From Macrotis lagotis (lineage: Eukaryota; Chordata; Mammalia; Peramelemorphia; Peramelidae), in contig NC_133665.1 in assembly GCF_037893015.1 (NCBI RefSeq), positions 195,172,146 through 195,236,145 on the forward strand: a stretch of 64,000 nt of DNA. Direction: 5' to 3'. Below, one piece after another: positions 1 through 9,997 of this stretch. The notes under the pieces are model-generated. The model was not told the origin of the DNA, did not search any database, and saw nothing but the letters and a program-made list of their open reading frames with translations. Both the position numbers and the translations under genes were made by a program. Positions within the stretch are counted from its first letter, which is position 1. Each line of letters begins with the position of its first letter.

Positions 1-85
1 CCTCAATTAAGAGTTGGGATACAAAGAAAGGCACCCCAAAGTCCCTGCCCTCCGAGAATTCACAACTGAAAGGGGTAAACAACAG
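1..85 (+). repeat. 3' part of an ancient LINE/MIR-like repeat
   Basis: The window opens inside a copy of a repeat whose core reads 'gatacaaagaaaggca..agtccctgccct..gaattcac'. The same core recurs near 10.54, 31.86, 44.73, 50.86, 51.66 and 60.76 kb. The copy is truncated by the window edge. The family is not securely named; it is an old mammalian LINE or SINE 3' end. Confidence 0.5.
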
Positions 86-1290
86 TGGAGTCTTGCAGCC
101 AGGCAAGAAGATGGTCTGAAGAGGTCAGAGATTCAGACTTGATGCTGTTTTACAGAAATGATAAGTTTCTGGGAATCATGAAGTTCAGGAAAGTAGCTGG
201 ATGTGAAATGATGAGGTGTCTCCTTCAATGCTGGAGGATCAGGGAAGAGGTCTGCAATGCCCATCTTCTACCCTCTCAAATCAGAGGGAGGGAGGAGAGG
301 CCTAGGAACAGAGGGGCTAAGGAGGTAAGACAAGAGAAGCTGATTTCATCTTATGGTATGATGAGATTCTGGAGATCATGAAGTCTAGGAAAGTAGCAGA
401 GCAAGAAAAGCCTAAATGGTAGGAATTTTCTTAACTGGCGAGTGAATGAGACTGAGCCATTAATTTTTTTAATTTAAAAGGCCTCCTTTAAACTAAAGAG
501 GGAACCATAGAGATCACTAGATTGGTCCCTTTGTTTAAAGTGAGGTGATTATTGTGACAGTATTCCACATGAAAATAGAGCTTGCAATAATTACAAATGG
601 ATGAAAAAAAGGCCTTTGAAATGTACTGGTAGTGGATGCAGAGGATTGGTAAGTAGGCGACAAGGATGATTTAATATAGGGAAGTAAAGAAATCAGTAAT
701 AAGAAAAAAATAACTTGTCACATAATTCTCAGAGAAAGTCGGAGAAAACATAGTATTCTTTTGTACTTAAATTATAAAATCAAAGAATAGAAGGCTCTTG
801 CCTTTTAGTAAGAAAAAATATATATTTATATAGATTTAAGCTGTGAAGTAGATATGATATCCATTGTAGAAACACTAGGTTGCCCACTCTTACTGCTACT
901 CTTCAAGATAGACAGGAGCCTCACAATGAAAATAAGGCACAATAAAGAAACAAAAAAATCGAAACACTGGTCATGAAAGATATTAAAATTGTCATATTTG
1001 TTAATGATATGATTTAAATATAGAAAACCCAAGGTCTCAAATTCCAAATTTGTAGCTGCTAAATGATTTTAAGGAACTATCTGGATACAACAGTAACCAA
1101 GAAAATCTTTATTTTTATGGATCATTACCAAGAATCAGAGAAGCTGATCAACATGCCCTTTACACTTAGGGCAAATGTATCACGTCTTTGAGGCTTAATT
1201 TATTATTAAATCATGCAATCCATCTCCATTATGATAAATTCAGCAGGCTTGGACAGAAATCAGAAATAACTGGTTTGATGGCTCCAAGGT
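86..1290. other. Unique sequence, no gene recognised
   Basis: A 98-codon open frame at 85-381 has no recognisable domain and unremarkable composition, and I do not call it a gene. The stretch at 167-197 recurs, slightly changed, exactly 200 bp on at 367-397 (see findings). The rest is AT-rich and featureless. Confidence 0.5.
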
Positions 1291-1299
1291 AATGGAACA

Positions 1300-1765
1300 C
1301 ATCTTCTTGCCCTCAATCTTCATTCCTCTTACTAATTTTACTTTTTGTTGTGAGCACCACCACCTTTCATGCCTCCTAAGTTCACAGTGAAGGAACTGCC
1401 CTTGACTCTTCCTTCTTCAAACTCCCAGAGTCAATTAGTTGCCTCTTCTTGCTAACTTTCTCTTCCCAGTCTCTCTTACATGTCTTTCCATATTGCACTT
1501 TCCTGGCCACCTTCCTAGTTCAGTCCCTCACCATCTTTCACTAGGATTATTTTATTAGTCTGTTAATTAGTCTCCCAGTCCCTAACACCCGTCTCTCAAA
1601 TCTGTTTGTATTGCAGAGCTACCAGACTGAGATTTGTGAAGTACAGGTGGGGCACAATCACATCCTTTCTCCAGAAGGTTTAGGGACTTTGGATTTTTCT
1701 TTTGTCCTTGGTCCATAGAAGTCCCTTAATGAATGTTTGTTGACTGACTGCCTGGCTCCCAGTTG
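1300..1765 (+). repeat. L2 LINE 3' end
   Basis: The pyrimidine-rich run of cttccttcttcaaactccc type, then 'ccatagaagtcccttaatgaatg' (here split: 'cttaatgaatg' followed by 'tttgttgactgactg'), matches the usual L2 3' terminus. That terminus ends in a 'aataaatgttgttgactgactg'-like tail. It is non-coding and heavily diverged. Confidence 0.55.
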
Positions 1766-1769
1766 CCTT

Positions 1770-2280
1770 TGGGACAAAACACACAGTTCTCTGTTTGAAC
1801 TTTAAAGTCCTGCATAACTGGACTCTAATCTACATTGGCAGCATAGCATTGTGGACAGAGTAGGTTTGGGAGGAAAGAAGCCCTGGAATATTTATCAGTC
1901 TGTCTGTCAACATCATTATTTTGGGGTGTGGCAGCTGCAAATGCTTCGGGTTCTTGGAGCCACAAGAGATGAGAACTGAGATACCAAAAGTGGAGAAATA
2001 GCCCTGAAAATGGTGTGGCAGTCCTTGTACCAGAGGTATTAGTCCTCACTGACCATTCCATAAATCCCATTTTAGTAAATATTAATTTAATTTCACTAAA
2101 TGATTGATATCAATAGATAAATAGCACACAGCTCATAATTAATAGTATTTGAAAAGACACCAAGTTCTCAAAGGACTTCCTAGATTACTAAGAAGATATA
2201 AGTAACCAGGTTCAGGGGACCTAACTTATCAGCTCCAGAGATAATATTTTCAGAGCATGCTCTGTATTTAAAAAAATAGA
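1770..2280. other. Unique AT-rich sequence, nothing recognised
   Basis: No repeat core, extended open frame or RNA gene is visible. A short minus-strand open frame at 1825-2070 shows no family features. Confidence 0.4.
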
Positions 2281-2284
2281 AGAA

Positions 2285-2484
2285 GTTGGAAATTTAAATA
2301 AATTAATCTTAGAAAATAACATTGAATAAGTCATTAGTGAATATCCAAAGAAGGGATTTAAATAAGTAAATTTTTGAAAAATGAAAATAATGTTTTTTCA
2401 ATATTATATAAATTGCCTGAGATGATAGATAAAGAAGACATATAAAATTATTTTTTGAAAAATATATTTGATATATATAAACTG
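2285..2484 (+). repeat. Degenerate L1 ORF2 fragment, upstream part
   Basis: This A-rich sequence precedes the SINE at 2493-2653 and joins L1 ORF2 sequence resuming at 2662. Together they look like one old L1 split by the SINE. The frame is broken many times, and only position and composition support the call on this side. Confidence 0.4.
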
Positions 2485-2492
2485 GAGAATGA

Positions 2493-2653
2493 TAGTTTAA
2501 AACTTTTTAAAATTTTATTTAAGGTAATGGGGTTAAGTGACATGCCCAAGGTCATACAGCTAGGCAGTTATTAAGTGTCTGAGGCCAGATTTGAATTCAG
2601 ATCCTCCTGACTTTAGGGCCAGTGTTCCATCCACTGTGCCACCTAGCTGTCCT
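2493..2653 (-). repeat. tRNA-derived SINE (WSINE1-like) inserted in L1
   Basis: The + strand carries the reverse complement of the family consensus: 'ggttaagtgacatgcccaag', 'cacctagctgtcc' and the box B relative 'gaattcagatcctcct'. An 8-bp candidate target duplication, GAGAATGA, lies at 2485-2492 and 2654-2661. It is short, so the boundary is approximate. Confidence 0.75.
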
Positions 2654-2661
2654 GAGAATGA

Positions 2662-2925
2662 CAAATCGAGAAAGAAAAATGTAGATGAATATCCCTAATG
2701 AACAATGATGTCAAAATACTGAATAAAATATTAGCAAAGATACTATAGTAATATATCAAAAAGATTATACACTTTAGCTATGTGGCCCTGGGCATGTCAT
2801 TTAACTCAAATCGCCTCTCCCAAACAAACCAAAAAAAAGAAAAAAATCACAAACTAGATTGGATTGCAGTTATACCAGACAGATGGTAATGCTTCCACCA
2901 AGAAAACTATAAATATAAAAGTCAT
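2662..2925 (+). repeat. L1 ORF2 fragment interrupted by a SINE 3' half
   Basis: The stretch 2700-2765 translates to a relative of the L1 reverse-transcriptase segment containing 'KILNKILA' and 'YIKKIIH'. At 2770-2845 lies the 3' half of a tRNA-derived SINE in + orientation ('ctatgtggccctgggcatgtcattt' region, A-rich tail). L1 sequence then resumes with a degenerate version of the 'DQVGFIPG' motif near 2850-2890. It is a non-functional relic. Confidence 0.6.
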
Positions 2926-3465
2926 ATTCCTCCCCCCTTTTCCATTCCCCCTCCTCCTCTTCTTCCCTCTACAACAGCAACTACTACTACTACTACTTTT
3001 ACTACTACTACTACTACTACATCACATGATACAATCAGATGAATGATTTATAAATGAGATTCAGCATTCGTTAATTTGAAAAAAAAAGAAGAAAGCATAG
3101 GAATAAATTTTTGAGTGGGAAATAGCATCTATTGAAAAAGAATGCCCTCCTATATCCAACTCCCCTCCCCTTTTTTCCACTTTCCCTTTGTCTCTTCTTC
3201 CTTCCCTTCTTTCTGTTAATTCCCCCTCCCCCCCTTAACACTTTAAAGGTAAGATAAGTTTCTTAACTTTAGGAGTGTGTGTATAGTAACTTTAAGCCAA
3301 TCTGATGAGAGTAAGATTCAGGTGGTTCTCACTTCCTCCCTTCTTCCCCTCTATTGCAATAAGTCCTTAGTCCCTCCTAATGTAATAAGATTTACCACAT
3401 TCAGTCTCCTCCATCCTCCCATCTCTTTACTGTCCTTTTTAAGGAGGTATTGTTTTTAAATAATT
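2926..3465. repeat. Pyrimidine-rich tract with (CTA)n microsatellite
   Basis: Runs of C/T alternate with a trinucleotide CTA/ACT repeat at about 2980-3020. An open frame here owes its leucine run to the repeat and is not a gene. The stretch separates two L1-derived segments. Its own origin is unclear. Confidence 0.5.
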
Positions 3466-3469
3466 CTGT

Positions 3470-4345
3470 CACAGAAGAGAAATGCAAATTAAAACATCTC
3501 TCAGACTGACCAATATGACCAGAAAGGACAATGATTAATGTTGGAAGGGATGTAGGAAATCTGAGACACTAATGTATTGTTGGTGGAGCTGTGTACTCAT
3601 CCAAACTTTCTGGAGAGCAATTTGGAATTATGCCCAAAAGGCAACAAAAATGGGCATACTCTTTTGATACAGCAATACCACTACTGGGGCTATACCCTGA
3701 AGAAATTATGGAAAAAGGATAAAAACATCACCTGTATAAAAATGGTCATAGAGCTCTGTTTGTGGTGGCAACGAATTGGAAATTGAGGGAATGTCCATCA
3801 GCTGGGGAATGGCTTAACAACTGTGATATATATATATATGTCATACAACACAATTGTTCTATGAGAAACCAGGAGGGATGGGAATTCAGGGAAGTCTGGA
3901 GGGATTTGTATGAACTGATGCTGAGTGAGATGAGCAGAACCAGAAGAACACTGTACACCCTAACAGCAACATGGGGGCGATGATCAACCTTAATGGACTT
4001 GCTCATACCTACAGGGCAACAACTGGGCACAATTTTGGTATATCTGTGATGGAAAATGCCATCTGTATCCTGAGAAAGAATTGTGGAGTTTGAACAAAGA
4101 CCAAAGACTATTGCCTTTAATTTAAAAAAAGTTCTCTTATTATGTGATTCTGCTTTATCTCATACTATATGTTTCTTCCTTAAGGATATGATTTCTCTCT
4201 TATCATATTCAACTTAAATCAATCCATACTATGGGAATGATGTAAAGACTAACAAACTGCCTTCTGTGGGGGGTGGGGGGGGAGGGAAGCAAGATTGAGG
4301 GAAAAATTGTAAAACTCAAAATAAATAAAACCTTTCTAAAAATAT
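3470..4345 (+). repeat. L1 3' end (ORF2 C-terminus plus 3' UTR)
   Basis: The block begins with the usual end of L1 ORF2 ('gaaatgcaaattaaaaca', 'ttgttggtggagctgtg', 'gcaataccactactggg', 'ctctgtttgtggtggcaac'). It continues through a marsupial-type 3' UTR and ends near 4340 in 'aaataaataaaacctttct'. It is 5'-truncated and matches, in opposite orientation, the L1 at 57.3-59.8 kb. Stops and frameshifts make it inactive. Confidence 0.85.
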
Positions 4346-4439
4346 GCTAAAGTTTTGTCTCTGCCACTTAAGAAAAATTAATTCTTTCTCCAGATGTTGT
4401 AACCAATAAACAATAGAATGTTTTCTGTCCATAAAAAAA

Positions 4440-5340
4440 AAACAAAAAATGAAAATGATCTATAATAGAGAAACACTGGAGATCTTTCCAATATGATCAA
4501 GGGTAAAGCAAAGTTGTCCATTGTCACCAGTATTATTTAATGGAATTCTAAAAATATTACATATATGAAAAGAATAAGAAATAGAAGGAATAAGTGCAAA
4601 TTGAAAACAAAATTATTTGGAAATAATGTGATGGTTTACTTTAAAGAACCTTGGAGATTCAACTAAAATTAATTAAAATAATTAGTTTATTAGTAGGAAA
4701 TAAAATAATTCCATCCAAAAATTAGCTTTTTTGAATGTTACTAGTAAATATCAATGGAAAGAGTAAGAAAAAGAGATTCAATGAAAATAATTATAAAATG
4801 CATAAAGCATATGGGAATCCATATGCCAAAAAATAAAAATAAAACATTCATGATTTATTATTACAACCTCAAAATAATTTTAGGGGAAAAAGAAAGGCAA
4901 TTATGAATATTATCATTGCACATGGTTGTGTGGTATTCATATAAGAAAAATGACAATGTTACTTAAATTAACTGACAGTTTTATCACTATACTAGTCAAA
5001 TTGCAATCAGACAAAATGTTAACAAAATTCATCTGGAGGACCAAACAAATTGTTTTAAGGAGTAGGAATGAAGGGTGGCAAAGCAGTACCAGATTGGAAA
5101 CTAATATATAGCAGTAGCCACCAAAACAATTCAGTATTGGCTAAATCTAGAAAAGGTGAGCACTGTAATAGATTAGGTAAGCAAGATGCAACATAATCAC
5201 CCAGTGTTTGAAAACATGAAGGGCACAAACTCACTGGAGTAGCATTTCACTAAAAACTGCTAAAAAATCTGGAAAACATTCTGGCAGAAGTTAGATTAGA
5301 CCAATAACTTTCACCAAACACTACAGCTCTTGATGGATAT
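4440..5340 (+). repeat. L1 ORF2 remnant (reverse-transcriptase region onward)
   Basis: The segment 4495-4560 translates to a close relative of the L1 RT motif 'QGCPLSPVLFN' (here with Ser for Gly and flanking changes). At 4995-5060 it yields 'KFIWRTKQ', the conserved L1 segment usually written KFIW. It probably belongs to the same old L1 as 2285-2925, split by the younger 3' end at 3.47-4.34 kb. Many stops are present. Confidence 0.7.
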
Positions 5341-5600
5341 ATGAGCAATACTGAAAGGGTCATTGTCATTGTTATCATCATTGCTGTTGATATTAGTTCT
5401 TGATTCTCAAAGAGGACCTTGAAAGTGAATTGGATTTAAGTGAGGTGGAGCTGTGCAAAGTCACCAACTTTACTCTCTCCACTGGAGCCATCTGGGGAAG
5501 ACATAGATCAGTTGACTAGGAATGGCCTTGCATGCAGTGGGAGACCATGACCTTTTTAAGCTAAGGTCTTGCCCAGGTCTCAGTTTCTCTGAGGCAACGC
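5341..5600 (+). repeat. Composite marsupial SINE, 5' module copy
   Basis: The block 'gattctcaaagaggacc..gaattggatttaagtgaggt..tgtgcaaagtcacca' shares its order of motifs with 30115-30300 and, more loosely, 6310-6470. The copy lacks the tRNA-like 3' part seen in the other two and continues into unique DNA. Confidence 0.5.
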
Positions 5601-6305
5601 CCATCTAGTGATTAGAGCTAAGTGAGAAATGAGGCAAAGAATGATCTTTTTTACCTACTCAAAAAAACTCAGTCTGGGAGGGGAAAGATGCTCAGAGTTT
5701 CTGACAAGAACAGAAACATTTGCTAATTACACTTACTCTGAGTCATCAGAATCCAAACAAGGACCCACAGAGCCTTGGTCTAGGCCTTAGTATTGACCAA
5801 TCAGTGAGAACCAGAGTGATTGAGTTTAAGGCATATTCAAATGGCTCCATTTGAATCCCAATGAATCTTTCCAAAACCTGTTTTTTTTTTCAGAGCTCTA
5901 TTTCAAGAAATCCATTATGTTTTGGGCAGAACATCCACATGTAAGTTCATGGTTCCCCATGTGGACACTCAGCCACTAAAGGCTTCTGATGAGACTTACA
6001 TGACTTATTACTAGTATTGAAGAGGACCACATCAAACAACTAAGTAATTGGGAGCATGAGTTGCACAAATATGATTATTATGGTGAAGGAGATGCTGTGC
6101 AAGGCATCCATCTCACTTGCCTTTACCAGAATTGTTACATCCCATGACCTGATAGTTAACAGAACTCTTGGGATTGGTCTAGCTGCCGAAAGAGTCTCTT
6201 GGCCATATCAGTGAAATGCTTCATCAACTGTGGGCAAGCACTAGCATGTGATATCTGGCCACATCCTAACCTGGCTTTTGATGGACTAATCATCAATTTG
6301 ATCTT
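5600..6305. other. Unclassified sequence, possibly old repeat
   Basis: No open frame or familiar core is visible. A small perfect inverted repeat, TCCACATG/CATGTGGA, lies at 5934-5941 and 5958-5965. The 5' half may belong to the same composite element as 5341-5600. Confidence 0.3.
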
Positions 6306-6309
6306 TCCT

Positions 6310-6555
6310 TATGATGATGTTTTTCCTTCATTCTGAAAGAAGACCACGACATCAGGAGAGGTGATGTCATGACAAGCATATGAATCAGATTGAAGTAAGG
6401 GGGTACTGGGGTAAGTTACCAGATTCACTTTCCCAGAAATGAATCAGAATGACTGTAGATGGTCAGCTTGCCCAAAATCACACAACTAATGTCAAGTGTC
6501 TGAGGTCGGATTTGACTCCAGAACTAGTGCTTTATCCACTATGCCACCTCATAAG
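6310..6555 (+). repeat. Composite marsupial SINE
   Basis: It starts with 'cttcattctgaaagaagacc' and 'aggtgatgtcatgac' and passes through a 'tcacaactaatgtcaagtgtctgaggtcgga'-type segment. It ends in 'tttatccactatgccacct', the reverse complement of a tRNA-like SINE head. The same architecture is seen at 30.1 kb. Confidence 0.6.
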
Positions 6556-6559
6556 AAAT

Positions 6560-6915
6560 TTCCTTATAGGTTAATTGGAATTAACTAGACAAATCACCAT
6601 CCATTCTCCAAGTGCATTTTCCACTTATTCTGCCTTGGTATTCCCTTGATGTGTCCTCCCCCTCCAAAACAGACTTTCTACCTTGGTTTGAGAACACTAA
6701 TCAGATCAACATTACCATTACTTTTATGGGAAAAGAGATGCCAATTGATTGTGTCATTTCTCTATTTGCCATCTCTGGAACTTTTCAAGCCAAGACACTC
6801 ATTCCTGGCAACTATTCTCTATTGTCTTCATCTATTCACATGTAAATCCCTTGAGGATAGGGACTGTATGACTTTTTATTTTAAACTCTGGTGTCTGATG
6901 TTGACTAAATTATTT
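6560..6915 (+). repeat. Probable L2 3' portion
   Basis: The segment 'cccttgaggatagggactgtatgact' is the familiar L2 3' UTR phrase (ccttgagggcagggactgt). The upstream pyrimidine-rich part fits the preceding L2 sequence. Two overlapping open frames at 6612-7017 are incidental. Confidence 0.5.
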
Positions 6916-7074
6916 TTTATTGATTCAGTAGTTCACACATTCAATTTGGACATATTGAAATTGAGATACCAATGGGATATGAAGATGTTCAGCAATGGTC
7001 AATGTTGGACTCTCTAAGTAGAAAGGGTGGGAGAGAATCAAAGGCACAAGAGAAGAGGTTATGAATGACTAGGA

Positions 7075-7220
7075 GTCAAACTCTCTTTTTTTAATTAATT
7101 AAAGATTTTATTTATTTTGACTTTTACAATCCCCCCCCCAATCTTACTTCCCTCTACCATCCCTCCACAGAAGGCAATTTGCCAGTCTTTACATTGTTTC
7201 CATGTTGTCAAACTCTCTTT
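7075..7220 (-). mobile_element. Very short 5'-truncated L1 with 14-bp target duplication
   Basis: Only the last 118 bp of an L1 3' UTR inserted (7089-7206). It reads on the + strand from a T-rich start through 'aaagattttatttattttga' to 'ccagtctttacattg', nearly as at 57.33-57.43 kb. It is bounded by perfect copies of GTCAAACTCTCTTT at 7075-7088 and 7207-7220. The duplication fixes both ends and the minus orientation. Confidence 0.9.
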
Positions 7221-7389
7221 CTAAGAGACTATTGAAATGGAAGAGAAGAGGTAATAGACATAGATGGTTTTATTCAAGCATCTTGGGTTTCTCTTCATCA
7301 TGACTGGCATGTGTCATTCTAACCTTTCCAGGGCAAAGAACGATATTTGGTAAGATGTGAGCACTAAGAAGTTAAGAATAATCACATTT

Positions 7390-7475
7390 TTGCATTAGTG
7401 TCCATGACTCCTAACATGGTACCTGGCTCATAGGAGATATTTTTAAACATTTGTAGATTGGTTGATAACACAGAG
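7390..7475 (+). repeat. L2 3' terminus
   Basis: 'acatggtacctggctcatagg' followed by 'aaacatttgtagattgg' matches the L2 terminal phrase (agtgcctggcacatagtagg..aataaatgttgttgattgg), diverged. Confidence 0.5.
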
Positions 7476-7479
7476 AAAT

Positions 7480-8731
7480 CAGGTTTGCTGATTGGCTGAA
7501 AATAAAAATGGGAACCAGATCATAGTTGGCTAGTTTGCCTAGCTCTCTGGTAACCCTTCTTATTGTCTCAGCCATACCAAGCCTTTCCTCTCATTTCCAA
7601 CATGGCTGCAATTCATTATGGCCATTGAATCCAGCCCTGTTGAATTCCTCTTGCCACAGTTGCTCTTGGATCATCCCATGCTTCTCTATTCATCTTTACT
7701 TCCCAGCCTTCTTCCTGTCTTCTCCATTTATTGTCCCCTGGCTGCATGTTCATTTGTCAGATGCTGCCTATCTTAAGCCATGTCAACCCACTGTTGCCCA
7801 TCTCGGTCTCAGGTATGGAAATGCTAGCTCCATACAATGTGGACTGCATGTTACCATAACCTGTTGTTCCTCCCTGTCCTGTGTGTTTACCTCTCTCAGA
7901 TAAATGGTCAGAGTATTCATATCTGGCGAGGGTCTGAGCCAAGACACTTACCAAATGCTCCCTTCTGGTCTCTAGGCACAAACTGGTCCCAAGAGGAGCA
8001 CAAGGCAGACCAATCTGGGGAATTTCAGTGATTAGGAGACCTTCACCTTGTATAGAGACTGGAGACAAGCCATAAATGGGTAGAGGGGGGCACTACCAGG
8101 TTCACCAGGGTTTAGGGGCATGAACTGAGAGTGTCTAGAAGTTCATGTATACAGGACCCAGCAGGCTGTATAGTGAGCCTGAGGTAGGAGGCATCACAGG
8201 GATGGCCATGGTGTTCCAGATATGACTCAGGTATCCTAATCATCAGCAACTTCAAAGCTCCAAGAAAAGCTCCATTGACCTCAGCTGCTGCTACTGCTGT
8301 GGAGCATGCTTTCATGAATCTTTAGAGTCCACATTGACTCAGTAAATGAGAATGCAAGCACATCCTTCAGAAGTGAGCGACACTATAAGGAAAAATAAAA
8401 TCAAAGCAATGGCCCTACTGTCCCAGTAATAGGACTATTTTGTGATGTTGGCCAGGTCTTTGATGTCTTGAATACAACACAGAGCCTGAGATTAGAGCAG
8501 AGCCTGAAGGCTTCATCCTGTGCCCTCCCCAATGTTGAGCAACCAGGCTAGGTTTTTAAATATTACTTTCCCTAGCAGCAAATACCAGACTGTTGGCATG
8601 TGAGGAGCAGAGTTAGAGCTCATAATTGAGGCTTTTTGAATCCAGGTCTAGTGTTCACCACCCCCCACCCCCTCCCACAACTGGACCATCAACACCTGCC
8701 ATCTCTCTTGGATCCAAACTGATGTTCTCTC
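7480..8731. other. Unique sequence, no gene recognised
   Basis: The stretch is moderately GC-rich. A 125-codon open frame at 7526-7903 and others on both strands overlap one another and show no domain. A C-rich run lies at 8658-8680. No splice-flanked exon could be defended. Confidence 0.4.
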
Positions 8732-8742
8732 CACTGGTGTAG

Positions 8743-9159
8743 GGAGCCAGGGTCTCTAAGCTGTTTCACACAGTCGCAGCAAGAAGACTCAAGGCAGTCA
8801 CACTGCCTGATGGAACATTTCCTTCTTCAATATATATAGGGATTTCATGCATACCAATATTTATAGGTTTATTATTGATAACAATATTTGCTCATCCTAA
8901 TACTGGAATGACTATGAAGGAAGGATTTCAGAAAAATTCCTTGAATAAAACAGATTGTAAACTCTGTCTAAATTTAACAGGACTGCCTCTCTCTGAGACA
9001 TACAAAAGGTTTCAACATTATGAAATCTCTGGAAAACATAGCACTGGGAATTCCAAGGAGATACCAGAATATATACAGGGAAAACAGATACAAGATGGGT
9101 CAGATAGAATTCCAAGGGAAATTAATAGTTTTGCCCCCCTTACCGTACACAGGAATATA
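8743..9159 (+). other. Stop-free 139-codon stretch in the LTR U3
   Basis: One frame stays open from the LTR start (after a TAG at 8740) to a TGA at 9160. Codons at 8827-8892 give 22 uncharged residues rich in Ile, Leu and Phe, a plausible membrane segment preceded by several basic residues. Two N-glycosylation sequons follow at 8944 (NKT) and 8971 (NLT). The first in-frame ATG is at 8908, after the hydrophobic part, so translation as drawn needs another start. A second open stretch in another frame covers 9200-9351 and, with the SINE ignored, runs to a stop at 9595. Mouse mammary tumour virus is a known class II retrovirus with a membrane protein encoded in a long U3. I see no sequence homology to it, and this may be chance. 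Confidence 0.35.
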
Positions 9160-9333
9160 TGAAAAAGATAGTGAGAAAAGAGTTAGTACAGGTGACTGAT
9201 ATGTGAAGTCCAGCAGCCTTAGTTTCATGGGAAAGAATAAAAAAAGTCACAGAAACTGTGGCTTCTACCAACTAGGCCAGAAAGAAAAATTGGTTATTGT
9301 AAGAGTTAACGGATGGGTAGACAAGCATAAAGA

Positions 9334-9528
9334 CCCTCACTACAGACTGTTTTTGTGTTTTTTTTTTTTAGGTTTTTGCAAGGCAAATGGGGTTAAGTGG
9401 CTTGCCCAAGGCCACACAGCTAGGTCATTATTAAGTGTCTGAGACCGGATTTGAACCCAGGTACTCCTGACTCCAAGGCTGGTGCTTTATCCACTACGCC
9501 ACCTAGCCACCCCTCACTACAGACTGTT
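9334..9528 (-). mobile_element. WSINE1-like SINE inserted in the LTR, 18-bp target duplication
   Basis: The SINE (about 9352-9510) is inverted: a poly-T start, then 'gcaaggcaaatggggttaag', 'cttgcccaaggccacacagc' and 'ccactacgccacctagcc'. Perfect copies of CCCTCACTACAGACTGTT lie at 9334-9351 and 9511-9528. It therefore arrived after the retroviral LTR, by L1-type target-primed insertion. Confidence 0.92.
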
Positions 9529-9807
9529 AAGGAAGTGTATCAAAAAACATTACCTACACAAAAAATATAAAAAACTTTCCATTAAAAGAATTGCTTAATT
9601 AATAACTTTGAATTAACAATTATACAATGTAGTAATAAATATGGTAATAGACAGGTTGAGGTCATTGTGGTCTGAGTAGGGATAAGAAATTAATTAACTA
9701 TATGATTATTACTTAAACTTGTAATCACATGATTAAACTTGTAACCATATGAACTATATGATTGTTGATGAAAATTGTACACTTTTGTGACCAAGGAAAT
9801 GATCTCA

Positions 9808-9836
9808 GCTTGCTTGCTTGCTTGCTTGCTTGCTTG
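9808..9836. repeat. (GCTT)7 microsatellite in the LTR U3
   Basis: Seven uninterrupted GCTT units lie about 20 bp upstream of the LTR TATA box. It is a likely site of length variation. Confidence 0.9.
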
Positions 9837-9997
9837 AAACATACATGATTCTGAAACTATAAAAATAAATCCAAGCAGCTGACAGTCAGTCAACCTGTTC
9901 CTGCCTATACCCATTTGTTGACTCAACTCATTTTGCTGACTCTATCCCTCCTGTCAGGTTCCAAGGACCCCGCCGAGGCTGGACCCCCTCACACTGG

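Larger units (their letters stand above)
8732..9997 (+). mobile_element. Solo LTR of an ERV2/ERVK-class endogenous retrovirus
   Basis: The element runs from TGTAGGGAG (8738) to CCCCCTCA (9991) and is flanked by exact 6-bp copies of CACTGG at 8732-8737 and 9992-9997, the duplication length usual for class II retroviruses. Its ends form an imperfect inverted repeat (TG..GGG.G..CCAG). A TATA box (TATAAAA, 9858-9864) overlaps a poly(A) signal (AATAAA, 9864-9869). The 3' part 'ggaccccgccgaggctgg' is CpG-bearing and typical of class II U5. No internal gag-pol-env is present, so recombination between two LTRs has left one. Without the nested SINE it is about 1.08 kb, long for this class because of U3. 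U3 holds coding-like stretches (separate entry). Orientation is set by the TATA and poly(A) order. Confidence 0.85.
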
